Positions 17,715 through 25,456 of a stretch of 25,588 nt of DNA are shown piece by piece (position 1 is the stretch's first letter; each line of letters opens with the position of its first letter). The position numbers and the translations under genes were made by a program. Source of the DNA: Kitasatospora papulosa (GTDB lineage Bacteria > Actinomycetota > Actinomycetes > Streptomycetales > Streptomycetaceae); NCBI RefSeq assembly GCF_000717245.1, contig NZ_JNYQ01000027.1:1-25588 (forward strand). The letters are read 5' to 3'. Under the pieces are notes generated by a model. It was not told where the DNA came from, made no database searches, and was given only the letters and a program-made list of their open reading frames with translations.

Positions 17715-18188
17715 TCACTGGCTGTTGGTACCGAAGTCCTCCGGCGAGATCTGGTCGAGGAACTCGCGGAACTTCTCCACCTCGTCCTCCTGCTCGTCGG
17801 GGATGGCGATGCCCGCGTCGTCGAGGACCCCGTCACTGCCGTAGATCGGCGTGCCGGTGCGCAAGGCGAGCGCTATGGCGTCGGACGGACGCGCGCTCAC
17901 CTCGACCCCGCTGGCGAAGACCAGCTCCGCGTAGAAGACCCCTTCCCTGAGGTCCGTGATGCGGACCTCGGTGAGCTCCTGGCCGACGGCCTCGAGCACA
18001 TCCTTGAAGAGATCATGGGTCAGCGGCCTGGCCGGAGCCATGCCCTGCTGGGCGAAGGCGATCGCGGTCGCTTCCCCAGGGCCGATCCAAATAGGGAGGT
18101 ACCGGTCGCCTCCCACTTCACGCAGGAGCACGATCGGTTGGTTGGAGGGCATTTCCACCCGGACACCCACAACGTCGAGCTCGTTCAC
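17715..18188 (-). CDS. Bifunctional nuclease (BFN/DUF151) domain protein
   Basis: The 157-aa protein is covered by one BFN domain: MNELDVVGVRVEMPSNQPIVLLRE, RYLPIWIGPGEATAIAFAQQG, LTHDLFKDVLEAVG and SARPSDAIALALRTGTPIY. The domain was named after a plant bifunctional nuclease, and the bacterial members' biochemical role is unsettled. The last 25 residues are acidic (DEQEDEVEKFREFLDQISPEDFG). In mycobacteria the same gene (Rv1829) lies between the two MerR genes, exactly as here. GTG 18188 has no Shine-Dalgarno but is preceded by TAGGGT six bases upstream, so the mRNA may be leaderless. Confidence 0.92.
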   Translation of the reverse strand: MNELDVVGVRVEMPSNQPIVLLREVGGDRYLPIWIGPGEATAIAFAQQGMAPARPLTHDLFKDVLEAVGQELTEVRITDLREGVFYAELVFASGVEVSARPSDAIALALRTGTPIYGSDGVLDDAGIAIPDEQEDEVEKFREFLDQISPEDFGTNSQ

Positions 18189-18241
18189 ACAGCAACCCTA
18201 GGACGTGCCCGCCATGTTTGGATAGTCGGGATCCTCCGCCC

Positions 18242-18985
18242 TCAGTGGAAGCCGGCTTTCAGAGCCGTCTGCACGAGCGCGGCGTGGAGCCGGACGGAGA
18301 GGTCCGCGAGCTCCCTCGCGGTGGCCTCCGCATGTGCTCTGGTCTGCGGATTCCTGTGCCGGCGCAGGGGTGCGACCACCTGTTCGACCAGTCCCGCCTC
18401 ACGCTCCGCGGCCGCCTTGACGGCCCGCAGATGCCGAGGTTCCAGACCGAATCTGCCCAGATCCGCCACCAGGCGGGCCACGGTCACGGCCTCCGCGTCG
18501 TAGCTTCCGCCGGAGGCCGGCACGATCAGCCCGTACGACTCCCACTCGTCGAGCTGCTCCTCGCTGGCCTCCGTGGCGGCCAGGAGCTCCGCACGCCCGA
18601 TCCGGGTGGCGGTGGCCCGGCCCGGCTCCTGGTCCGGCAGAAGGTCGGTGTGCTCGTCCTGACCGCCGTCGGACGGCAGTGCGGCCCTCTCCCCGCGGGC
18701 GAGGGCCTCCAGGTGCTCACGGATGACCTTGAGCGGCAGGTAGTGGTCCCGCTGCATGCGCAGGACCTGGGCCAGCCGCTCGACGTCGGCGGGAGTGAAC
18801 TTCCGGTATCCCGACGGCGTGCGCTGCGGCTCGATCAGCCCCTCGGCCTCCAGGAAGCGGATCTTGGAGATGGTCACTTCGGGGAATTCGTCGCGCAGCT
18901 GCAGGAGCACCGTGCCGATGCTCATCGCGCGCTGACCAGCGGAGGCGGTGCCGTGGCCGGCACCGCCTGTCGATGTTCGCAGCAT
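18242..18985 (-). CDS. MerR family regulator, Rv1828/FtsR type
   Basis: The 247-aa regulator has its MerR helix-turn-helix after about 20 flexible residues. MSIGTVLLQLRDEFPEVTISKIRFLEAEGLIEPQRTPSGYRKF matches the Rv1828 group closely in pattern, followed by DVERLAQVLRMQRDHYLPLKVIREHLEAL. The C-terminal half is a second helical domain with DEWESYGLIVPASGGSYDAEAVTVARLVADLGRFGLEPRHLR. The Corynebacterium orthologue FtsR activates ftsZ, so a role in division is likely but inferred. The ATG at 18985 has AGGAAGG upstream. It sits directly downstream of the FHA gene (41-bp gap), the same order as garA-Rv1828. Confidence 0.93.
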   Translation of the reverse strand: MLRTSTGGAGHGTASAGQRAMSIGTVLLQLRDEFPEVTISKIRFLEAEGLIEPQRTPSGYRKFTPADVERLAQVLRMQRDHYLPLKVIREHLEALARGERAALPSDGGQDEHTDLLPDQEPGRATATRIGRAELLAATEASEEQLDEWESYGLIVPASGGSYDAEAVTVARLVADLGRFGLEPRHLRAVKAAAEREAGLVEQVVAPLRRHRNPQTRAHAEATARELADLSVRLHAALVQTALKAGFH

Positions 18986-19026
18986 GGACCTTCCTGGGGT
19001 CCCCCCGGACGGTGTCCGGGGGAGGG

Positions 19027-19806
19027 TCACACGCCCCGCTGGCTCGCGTAGAAGACCAGCCGGTACTTTCCGATCTGGACTTCGTCGCCGTTGGTCAGCG
19101 CGACGGAATCGATGCGCTCACGGTTGACGTAGGTGCCGTTGAGGCTGCCGACGTCGCCCACGGTGAAACTACCTTCCGGACTCCTGTGGAACTCCACATG
19201 ACGCCGCGACACGGTCACGTCGTCGAGGAAGATGTCGCTCTGCGGGTGACGGCCGGCCGTCGTCAGGTCGCCGTCCAGCAGGAAGCGGCTTCCCGAGTTC
19301 GGGCCACGTCGGACGACCAGGAGAGCCGAGCCCGCGGGCAGGGCGTCGACCGCGGCCTGGGCCTCCGGCGAGAGCGAGGGGAGGGCGGTCTGGCCCGTCG
19401 CCTCGGCCTCGTACGCCTCGATACCGGAGATCGAGATGGTCGAGGTCGTCTCCGAGGCGCGCTCGGGCACTCCGCCCCTCAGCGGCGCACCGCAGTTGGA
19501 GCAGAACCGACTGGCCTCGGCGTTCCGATGCCCGCACCTCGTACACACCGGCATGGAGGAGCCCTCCGTGGCGGAGGCGAACCCTCCACCCGTACTCGAG
19601 GTCGATGATTCCCCGAAACCTATGCGCCCTGCACCGCCGGGGTCAACAGACGACGCGCCGGCACCGCCGGGGACCTCGTCGCGGAACAGCGGGCGCTCGG
19701 AGCCCTGCTCCTCGGCACCCTGACCCTGGCGCGGAGCGCGGTGGCGGGCAGCGCTGTTGCTGTCCTCGCGGGCGCTCTTTCCGAACAACTTCGCAAACAA
19801 CTTCAC
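19027..19806 (-). CDS. FHA-domain protein of the GarA/OdhI type with zinc ribbon
   Basis: The 259-aa cytoplasmic phosphopeptide-binding protein probably controls central carbon/nitrogen metabolism. Residues 1-84 are low-complexity (VKLFAKLFGKSARED start). Residues 88-105 form a zinc ribbon (Cys88, Cys91, Cys102, Cys105). ETTS at 119-122 equals the kinase target site of GarA/OdhI. The FHA domain (about 160-255) keeps GRHPQSDIFLDD (Arg186), TVSRRHVEF (Ser200, His203) and GSLNGTYVN (Asn223). In mycobacteria and corynebacteria the phosphorylation state of this protein controls 2-oxoglutarate dehydrogenase and glutamate enzymes. The GTG at 19806 has AGGGGA eight bases upstream. An internal ATG at 19554 also has a perfect GGAGG. 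Confidence 0.92.
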   Translation of the reverse strand: MKLFAKLFGKSAREDSNSAARHRAPRQGQGAEEQGSERPLFRDEVPGGAGASSVDPGGAGRIGFGESSTSSTGGGFASATEGSSMPVCTRCGHRNAEASRFCSNCGAPLRGGVPERASETTSTISISGIEAYEAEATGQTALPSLSPEAQAAVDALPAGSALLVVRRGPNSGSRFLLDGDLTTAGRHPQSDIFLDDVTVSRRHVEFHRSPEGSFTVGDVGSLNGTYVNRERIDSVALTNGDEVQIGKYRLVFYASQRGV

Positions 19807-19996
19807 GGGCGTTTCCCCTTGACCGAAATAGACCCGCCCGTGGGGCAGGACGAACCCTGAATGACCACACCTGCCGACCCGGACATCCTCACAACGTCCG
19901 TATCCACTCGACAGTTTCCACCACACGTCACCGATCCGTTGCGCCGACCCCCCGCAACGTGGTGCACGAGTCCTTCGAGCACCGCGCGCCGCCGCC
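19807..19996 (-). other. Intergenic region where mycobacteria carry gcvH
   Basis: No gene is seen. In mycobacteria gcvH (Rv1826) occupies the position between the second DUF881 gene and garA. Here only 190 bp remain, and no GcvH-like lipoyl motif is found in any frame. The stretch probably carries the FHA gene's promoter, but no clear -35/-10 pair could be fixed. Confidence 0.6.
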
Positions 19997-20818
19997 TCAC
20001 CGTGACGACGACCGAGCGTAATCAGGCTGCTTCGCCGGTCGCAAGGCGTCCACGACGATGTCGTCGGCGCGCGTGACCTCCGCGGTTGCCTGTTCCTTCT
20101 CGAGCGTCTGGACCACGCCGCCCGGGATGTTGAGAGCCGGTTCGAGGTCCTGCGGCTTGCCGATGACCTTGAACTCGTACGGGGCCTCGATCCTGCGGCC
20201 GTCCACCCTCAACTCTCCCCCGTCACCGGAGAAGTACGTGTTCGCCACCACCCGCACACCGTTGATCTCGATCGCCTCGGCGCCGGCCGCGCGCAGCTCC
20301 TGGATCGTGTCGAGCAGCATGTCGGCCTCCACCGCGCCGGTCGGATCACTGATGGTCAGGGTGATACCGGGACCGTGCGCAGCGACCGTGCCCGCCAGGA
20401 TACCCAGCTGCCGCTCCTTCTCGAGCGTCTGTTTCCGGGCCTCCTCCGCCTGGTCGGAACTGTTCTCCAGCTCCGTGCGCTGGTCGTCGAGACGCTGCTT
20501 CTCGTCCTCGAGGCGCTCGGTGCGGTTGTCGAGTTCGTCGAGGATGCGGACCAGGTCCTCCTGACGCGCTCCGCGCAGGGCGCTGTTGTCGCTGTTCGAC
20601 CGGACCTGGATGGCCAGCCCCAGGCCGAGGACGAACAGCAGAAGCGCGACGATCAGTTGGGCACGGCTCACCCTGGGGGGCCAGAGGCCGGCCCGCAGGC
20701 GCTGTCGGCCGGTGACCTCCTCGGACGGGGCCGCGCGGAACGGCGCGGGTGCGGTCGCCTCGGGAGGGAGCGCACCGCCGTGGCGCTGTTCGCCGTACGG
20801 GTTCTGTTCGTTGCTCAT
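19997..20818 (-). CDS. DUF881 family membrane protein (YlxX/W-like), second copy
   Basis: This 273-aa protein is anchored by one transmembrane helix (about residues 53-72, RAQLIVALLLFVLGLGLAI). The anchor follows a 50-residue Pro-rich cytoplasmic tail. A coiled coil (about 85-137, rich in ELDNRTERLEDEKQRL-type heptads) leads into the extracellular DUF881 domain with GPGITLTISDPTG, ELRAAGAEAIEINGVRV and PYEFKVIGKPQDLEPAL. In Bacillus the related ylxW and ylxX lie with sbp just before ftsA-ftsZ, which suggests an envelope or division role. It starts five bases after the Sbp stop, so the three genes form an operon. Confidence 0.92.
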   Translation of the reverse strand: MSNEQNPYGEQRHGGALPPEATAPAPFRAAPSEEVTGRQRLRAGLWPPRVSRAQLIVALLLFVLGLGLAIQVRSNSDNSALRGARQEDLVRILDELDNRTERLEDEKQRLDDQRTELENSSDQAEEARKQTLEKERQLGILAGTVAAHGPGITLTISDPTGAVEADMLLDTIQELRAAGAEAIEINGVRVVANTYFSGDGGELRVDGRRIEAPYEFKVIGKPQDLEPALNIPGGVVQTLEKEQATAEVTRADDIVVDALRPAKQPDYARSSSR

Positions 20819-20823
20819 CGGCC

Positions 20824-21156
20824 TCACGCCCGGAAGACGTGGCGGCGGATGGCCGCGGCGTTGGAGAAGATGCGGATACCGAGCACGACCACGACACCGG
20901 TGGACAGCTGGGCTCCGACGCCCAGCTTGTCCCCGAGGAAGACGATGAGCGCGGCCACCACGACGTTCGACAGGAAGGACACGACGAAGACCTTGTCCAC
21001 GAAGATCCCGTCGAGCATGGCCCGCAGACCACCGAAGACGGCGTCGAGCGCGGCCACCACGGCGATCGGCAGGTAGGGCTCGACCACCGCCGGCACTTCG
21101 GGGCGGACCAACAGTCCGACCACGACTCCCACGACGAGGCCCAGTACGGCGATCAC
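20824..21156 (-). CDS. sbp: Small basic protein family (Sbp/DUF1290) membrane protein
   Basis: This 110-aa, strongly hydrophobic protein has about three to four transmembrane segments and a basic C-terminus (IRRHVFRA). MIAVLGLVVGVVVGLL, LPIAVVAALDAVFGGLRAMLDG, FVVSFLSNVVVAALIVFLGDKLG and VVVVLGIRIFSNAAAIRRH match the Sbp/DUF1290 family. Molecular function is unknown. The family is nearly always found next to DUF881 genes. Its GTG start overlaps the upstream DUF881 stop codon by four bases (GTGA), which indicates translational coupling. Confidence 0.94.
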   Translation of the reverse strand: MIAVLGLVVGVVVGLLVRPEVPAVVEPYLPIAVVAALDAVFGGLRAMLDGIFVDKVFVVSFLSNVVVAALIVFLGDKLGVGAQLSTGVVVVLGIRIFSNAAAIRRHVFRA

Positions 21157-22073
21157 GATGTGCCCTTCCCTGTGTCTGCCGCACCACTGCCCGTGTCTGC
21201 GGCCTGAGGCTCTGCTGTACGTACGATCAGGCTGGGCGCGGCCGGAAGGCGCACCTTCTCCTGCTCGGAGATGCTGGTGCGGATGTCGAAGCTCTCGTGC
21301 AGCGCTTGAAGATACTGCCCGTCGGCGCTGTCCCGGAAGGCAGCTGCGAGCTTCTTCCCGTCCCCCACCGCGAGCACCGTGTACGGCGGCACGAGCGGCC
21401 TGTTGTCGACCAGTATGGCGTCGCCCGCCGCACGGATCGCCGAGAGGGCGGTGAGCCGCTGTCCGTTGATGGCCACCGCCTCGGCGCCGGACTGCCACAG
21501 CCCGTTGACCACGCGTTGCATGTCCCGGTCGCGCACCCGCCCGGTGTCGGCGAAGCCGGTGGACTCGCGGGGCCCGCCGCCGCCCTGGTCGGTGTTTTCG
21601 GCGTCGTCCACGACCAGCTTGATCCCCGGACCTTCGACGGGGGTGGCCCCGGACAGCAGCGCCACGAGGCCGCCCTGGTCCCCGCCGTGCTCCTGCAGCG
21701 CCTTGCGCTGCCGCTCGCCGACGTCCTTGCGCAGCTTCTCCACGTCGGCCTCCAGCGTGTCGGCCGTGGCGGTCTCGGCGTTCACGCGGTCGATGAGCTC
21801 CTCGCGCTCCTTGGCCACCACCGGTGCGGCGACCTGGGCCTCGGCGCCGCCGAGCGTCACCACGAGAGCGGCCAGGACCAGCCCCGCGGCGAGGCCCAGT
21901 TTCGACTTCAGCGTGCGGGGCATCCCCTCGCTGCCCTCGGAGCGGCGACGTGCCGAGGCCTCGGCGTATCCCTCGTCGAGGCTGTGTTCCATCACAGTGG
22001 TCAGCAGCGACATGGACGCATCCGGGCGAGGGCGCGTCGGGGCACTACTCCGATCGGGGGGCGGCTGCGACAT
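21153..22073 (-). CDS. DUF881 family membrane protein (YlxX/W-like), first copy
   Basis: The 306-aa protein has a 56-residue cytoplasmic N-terminus and one transmembrane helix (about 57-76, LKSKLGLAAGLVLAALVVTLGG). A coiled coil follows (about 85-125, KEREELIDRVNAETATADTLEADVEKL), then the DUF881 domain with EGPGIKLVVDDAE, VNGLWQSGAEAVAINGQRLTALSAIR and YTVLAVGDGKKL. The C-terminus is Ala/Gly/Thr-rich. It is the first gene of the DUF881-Sbp-DUF881 operon. The start is uncertain: ATG 22082, 22073 or 22013 are in frame and none has a clear Shine-Dalgarno. A large terminator hairpin isolates the operon from the upstream sugar-nucleotide gene. Confidence 0.88.
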   Translation of the reverse strand: MSQPPPDRSSAPTRPRPDASMSLLTTVMEHSLDEGYAEASARRRSEGSEGMPRTLKSKLGLAAGLVLAALVVTLGGAEAQVAAPVVAKEREELIDRVNAETATADTLEADVEKLRKDVGERQRKALQEHGGDQGGLVALLSGATPVEGPGIKLVVDDAENTDQGGGGPRESTGFADTGRVRDRDMQRVVNGLWQSGAEAVAINGQRLTALSAIRAAGDAILVDNRPLVPPYTVLAVGDGKKLAAAFRDSADGQYLQALHESFDIRTSISEQEKVRLPAAPSLIVRTAEPQAADTGSGAADTGKGTS

Positions 22074-22116
22074 GCCGCACATCGTCGCACGTCATGCCCG
22101 CTGCCGCCGAATGGCC

Positions 22117-22165
22117 TCACCGCCTGTCCGGAAGCCGCGGCACGCGGCTTCCGGACAGGCGGTGA
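22117..22165 (-). terminator. 23-bp perfect hairpin terminator
   Basis: The left arm (22117-22139) and right arm (22143-22165) are exact complements over 23 bp around a 3-base GCA loop. It begins five bases past the stop of the nucleotidyltransferase-fusion gene and lies upstream of the DUF881 operon. No U tract follows. The length and perfection are well beyond chance. It may also block read-through in both directions. Confidence 0.88.
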
Positions 22166-22169
22166 TCGG

Positions 22170-24665
22170 TCAGTCCCCCGCGCTGTCCACGACCGCCGCC
22201 CACTCGTCGAGCAGCGCCTGTGCCGAGGCGTCGTCGGGCCCTTCCGCCCACAGGTGAGTGACCGCCTCCGACGGATCGGGCAGCACCATCACCCAACGTC
22301 CGTCGGTCTCGACCACCCGGACGCCGTCGGTGGTGTCCACGCTGCGCTCCCCCGCGGCCTCCACGACCCGGCGCATGACGAGCCCCTTGACCGCCCACGG
22401 TGTGGCGAGGTCACGGCGCAGGACGTGCGCACGCGGGATGCGGGCGTCGATCTGGCTGAGAGTGAGCTGCGTCCTGGCCACCAGGCCGATGAGCCTGACG
22501 AAGGCCGCCGCGCCGTCGAAGACGCTGCTGAATTCGGGAACGATGAAGCCGCCGCGTCCGTCGCCGCCGAAGATGGTGCTGTCCTCACGGCCCACCCGCG
22601 TCAGGTCGTCCGGCGATGTGGTCGTCCACTCCACCTGCGTCCCGTGGTAGGCGGCCACCTGCTCGGCGACACGCGTGGTCGTCACCGGCAGGGCCACGCG
22701 TCCGCTCCTGCGCTCGGCGGCCACGAGGTCGAGCAGGACCAGCAGCGCGCGGTCGTCCTCGATGATGTGTCCGCGCTCGTCGACGAGCGACAGCCGTTCG
22801 CCGACGGGGTCGAACCGCACGCCGAAGGCGGCCCGCGCGGAGGAAACGATCTCGCCGAGCCTGACCAGGCCCGCTCGCCGGGACTCGGCCGACTCGGTCG
22901 GCCGGGACTCGTCGAGTCCGGGGTTGATGGTGAGCGCGTCCACACCGAGACGTCCGAGCAGGCTGGGCAGGACAAGCCCGGCGCTGCCGTTGGAGGCGTC
23001 CACGACCACCTTGAGGCCCGCGTCGGCGATGCCCGCGGTGTCGACGTTGCGCAGGAGGGAACCGGTGTAGGAGTCGAAGACGCTCGACGGGAAGTGCAGG
23101 TCCCCGATCTCCCCCGGGAAGGCCCTGCGGTATTCCTGACGGGCGTAGACCCGGTCCAGCTTCCGCTGCCGCGCCTGGGAGAGATCGGCTCCACGCTCGT
23201 CGAAGAACATGATGTCGACCGAGTCCGGTACGCCGGGGGACGTACGGATCATGATGCCGCCGGCGCTGCCCCGCGCGGTCTGCTGGCGGGCCACCGGAAG
23301 CGGCACGTTCTCCAGGTCCCTCACGTCGATGGCGCTGGCCTGCAGGGCGGAGATGACAGCCCTCTTCAGCGCGCGGGCACCACGGGAGTGGTCACGCGCG
23401 GTCGTGACCGTGGCGCCCTTCTTCAGCGTCGTCGCATAGGCGCCGGCGAGCCTGACGGCGAGTTCCGGCGTGATCTCGACGTTGAGGATCCCGGAGACGC
23501 CACGCGCCCCGAAGAGATGGGCCTGGCCACGCGACTCCCAGATCACGGAGGTGTTGACGAAGGCGCCGGCCTCGATGGTCTTGAACGGGTAGACCCGGAC
23601 GTTGCCCTGAATGATCGATTCTTCACCGATCAGGCACTCGTCGCCGATGACGGCTCCGTCCTCGATGCGGGTCGCCCGCATGACATCGGTGTTCTTGCCG
23701 ATCACACAGCCGCGCAGATTACTGTGCTGGCCGACGTAGACGTTGTCGTGGACGACGGCACGGTGCAGGAACGCACCGGATTTCACGACGACGTTCGATC
23801 CGACGACGGTGTGTTCGCGGATCTCGGCGCCGGCTTCGATCTTGGCGTAGTCACCGATGTACAGCGGCCCTCGGAGGACGGCGTCGGGGTGGACCTCGGC
23901 GCCTTCCGCGACCCAGACGCCCGGGGAGATCTCGAAGCCGTCGAGTTCGACGTCGACCTTGCGCTCCAGCACGTCGGCCTGGGCCTTCACGTAGCTCTCG
24001 TGCGTGCCCACGTCCTCCCAGTAGCCCTCGGCGACGTAACCGCAGATGAGCTTGCCGTCCTTCATGAGCTGCGGGAACACGTCACCGGACCAGTCGACCG
24101 AGGTATCGGCCTGGACGTAGTCGAAGACTTCGGGCTCCATGACGTAGATGCCCGTGTTCACCGTGTCCGAGAAGACCTGGCCCCAGGTCGGCTTCTCGAG
24201 GAAGCGCTCGACCTTTCCGTCCTCGTCCACGATCGTGATCCCGAATTCCAGTGGATTCGGGACCCGGGTCAGGCACACCGTGACGAGTGCGCCCTTCTCC
24301 TTGTGGAACGCGATGAGATCCGTGAGATCGAAGTCGGTGAGGGCGTCGCCGGAAATGACCAGGAAGGTGTCGTCCTTCAAGGCCTCCTCGGCGTTCTTCA
24401 CGCTTCCCGCGGTACCGAGTGGCTTCTCCTCGTTGGCATAGCTGAGCTCCATCCCGAGTTCTTCGCCGTCGCCGAAGTAGTTCTTGACGAGAGAGGCGAG
24501 GAACTGGACGGTGACAACGGTTTCGTTGAGCCCATGCCGTTTGAGCAGCCTTAGCACGTGCTCCATGATCGGCCGATTGGCCACGGGCAGGAGCGGCTTG
24601 GGCATGCTTGAGGTCATGGGGCGAAGGCGGGTGCCTTCACCGCCTGCCATCACGACGGCCTTCAT
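22170..24665 (-). CDS. Mannose-1-phosphate guanylyltransferase-like / phosphomutase-like fusion protein
   Basis: This 831-aa fusion has three parts. Residues 1-235 are a sugar-nucleotidyltransferase (GGEGTRLRPMTSSMPKPLLPV, Asp in VISGDALTD, GYWEDVGTHESY). Residues about 250-370 are a left-handed beta helix of hexapeptide repeats. The rest resembles phosphomannomutase. The phosphomutase loops are degenerate: TASHNP is replaced by TARDHS (Arg424 in place of serine), DGDADR by DPVGER (619-624), and the sugar and phosphate loops are also altered. So only the first part is likely to be a working enzyme, probably making an NDP-sugar such as GDP-mannose for glycans. It lies between a PgsA2-like gene and the DUF881 operon. 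The ATG has GGAGG 11 bases upstream. Confidence 0.9.
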   Translation of the reverse strand: MKAVVMAGGEGTRLRPMTSSMPKPLLPVANRPIMEHVLRLLKRHGLNETVVTVQFLASLVKNYFGDGEELGMELSYANEEKPLGTAGSVKNAEEALKDDTFLVISGDALTDFDLTDLIAFHKEKGALVTVCLTRVPNPLEFGITIVDEDGKVERFLEKPTWGQVFSDTVNTGIYVMEPEVFDYVQADTSVDWSGDVFPQLMKDGKLICGYVAEGYWEDVGTHESYVKAQADVLERKVDVELDGFEISPGVWVAEGAEVHPDAVLRGPLYIGDYAKIEAGAEIREHTVVGSNVVVKSGAFLHRAVVHDNVYVGQHSNLRGCVIGKNTDVMRATRIEDGAVIGDECLIGEESIIQGNVRVYPFKTIEAGAFVNTSVIWESRGQAHLFGARGVSGILNVEITPELAVRLAGAYATTLKKGATVTTARDHSRGARALKRAVISALQASAIDVRDLENVPLPVARQQTARGSAGGIMIRTSPGVPDSVDIMFFDERGADLSQARQRKLDRVYARQEYRRAFPGEIGDLHFPSSVFDSYTGSLLRNVDTAGIADAGLKVVVDASNGSAGLVLPSLLGRLGVDALTINPGLDESRPTESAESRRAGLVRLGEIVSSARAAFGVRFDPVGERLSLVDERGHIIEDDRALLVLLDLVAAERRSGRVALPVTTTRVAEQVAAYHGTQVEWTTTSPDDLTRVGREDSTIFGGDGRGGFIVPEFSSVFDGAAAFVRLIGLVARTQLTLSQIDARIPRAHVLRRDLATPWAVKGLVMRRVVEAAGERSVDTTDGVRVVETDGRWVMVLPDPSEAVTHLWAEGPDDASAQALLDEWAAVVDSAGD

Positions 24666-24776
24666 GTCGGAAACGTCCTCCTCGAAGAGACGACGGTCAT
24701 GCCGACTTCACCCGTCGGGGCAACACCAAAGATTCCGGTGCGGGCCGGCGACTCTGCACGGCGCCACGTCAACGAG

Positions 24777-25385
24777 CTAATCGGCTACTTGATCCGCCTT
24801 GACCAGACGGCGGACCTGGACCACGTATAGGATCCCTGCCCACCAATAGAGGGTTGTACCCCATCCAGCGAACGCCCATCCGAAAATGGTGCCTAGCGAA
24901 GCCAGCCAACCACTTCCGTCGCTGAGCAGCAACAAGGGGAAGGCGTACATCAGGTTGAAGGTTGCAGCTTTGCCCAGGAAGTTCACCTGGGGCGGCGGAT
25001 AGCCGTGCCTGCGCAGGATTCCCACCATGACGAGGAGCATCAGCTCACGTGCGAGGAGCGCGGCCGTGAGCCAGAGTGGGAGGATCTCCCGCCAGGTGAG
25101 CCCGACGAGGGTCGACAGAATGTACAGGCGGTCCGCGGCCGGGTCCAGGAGCCGGCCGAGGCTGCTGATCTGGTTCCACCGGCGGGCGAGCTTGCCGTCG
25201 AGGTAGTCACTGATGCCGCTCAGCATCAGTACCAGCAGGGCCCAGCCATCACTGTTGGGCCCGCCGAACACAGGGCGGAGAATCAGCCACAGGAAGAGCG
25301 GTACGCCGACGAGGCGAGCCATGCTGAGGATGTTGGGGATGGTGAGTACTCGGTCCGTCTGAACTCGAGTCTCCTGGACCTCCAC
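24777..25385 (-). CDS. CDP-alcohol phosphatidyltransferase (PgsA2-like)
   Basis: This 202-aa integral membrane enzyme would transfer a phosphatidyl group from CDP-diacylglycerol to an alcohol. The family signature is complete: Asp63-Gly64-x2-Ala67-Arg68-x8-Gly78-x3-Asp81-x3-Asp85 in DYLDGKLARRW and SLGRLLDPAADRLY. About six transmembrane helices follow the typical pattern. Position next to the DUF881/Sbp genes corresponds to mycobacterial Rv1822 (PgsA2). The alcohol could be glycerol phosphate or another polyol, and the sequence does not decide. The GTG at 25385 has AGGAGG seven bases upstream. It is followed after 111 bp by the fusion gene, possibly in one transcript. It is separated from the rRNA operon by terminators. 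Confidence 0.93.
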   Translation of the reverse strand: MEVQETRVQTDRVLTIPNILSMARLVGVPLFLWLILRPVFGGPNSDGWALLVLMLSGISDYLDGKLARRWNQISSLGRLLDPAADRLYILSTLVGLTWREILPLWLTAALLARELMLLVMVGILRRHGYPPPQVNFLGKAATFNLMYAFPLLLLSDGSGWLASLGTIFGWAFAGWGTTLYWWAGILYVVQVRRLVKADQVAD

Positions 25386-25456
25386 CCGGGGGCCTCCTGT
25401 GAAGAACGTGCCAATGATGCCCCCTGACCCTACCCTCAGTCTGCGGGCACCGGCGC

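Noticed and set aside
21297..24554. Plus-strand open frame of 1085 codons
   Set aside because: It lies antisense across two well-supported genes and a terminator hairpin, and its translation is rich in His, Gly, Arg and Asp with no domain. It is a high-GC shadow frame.
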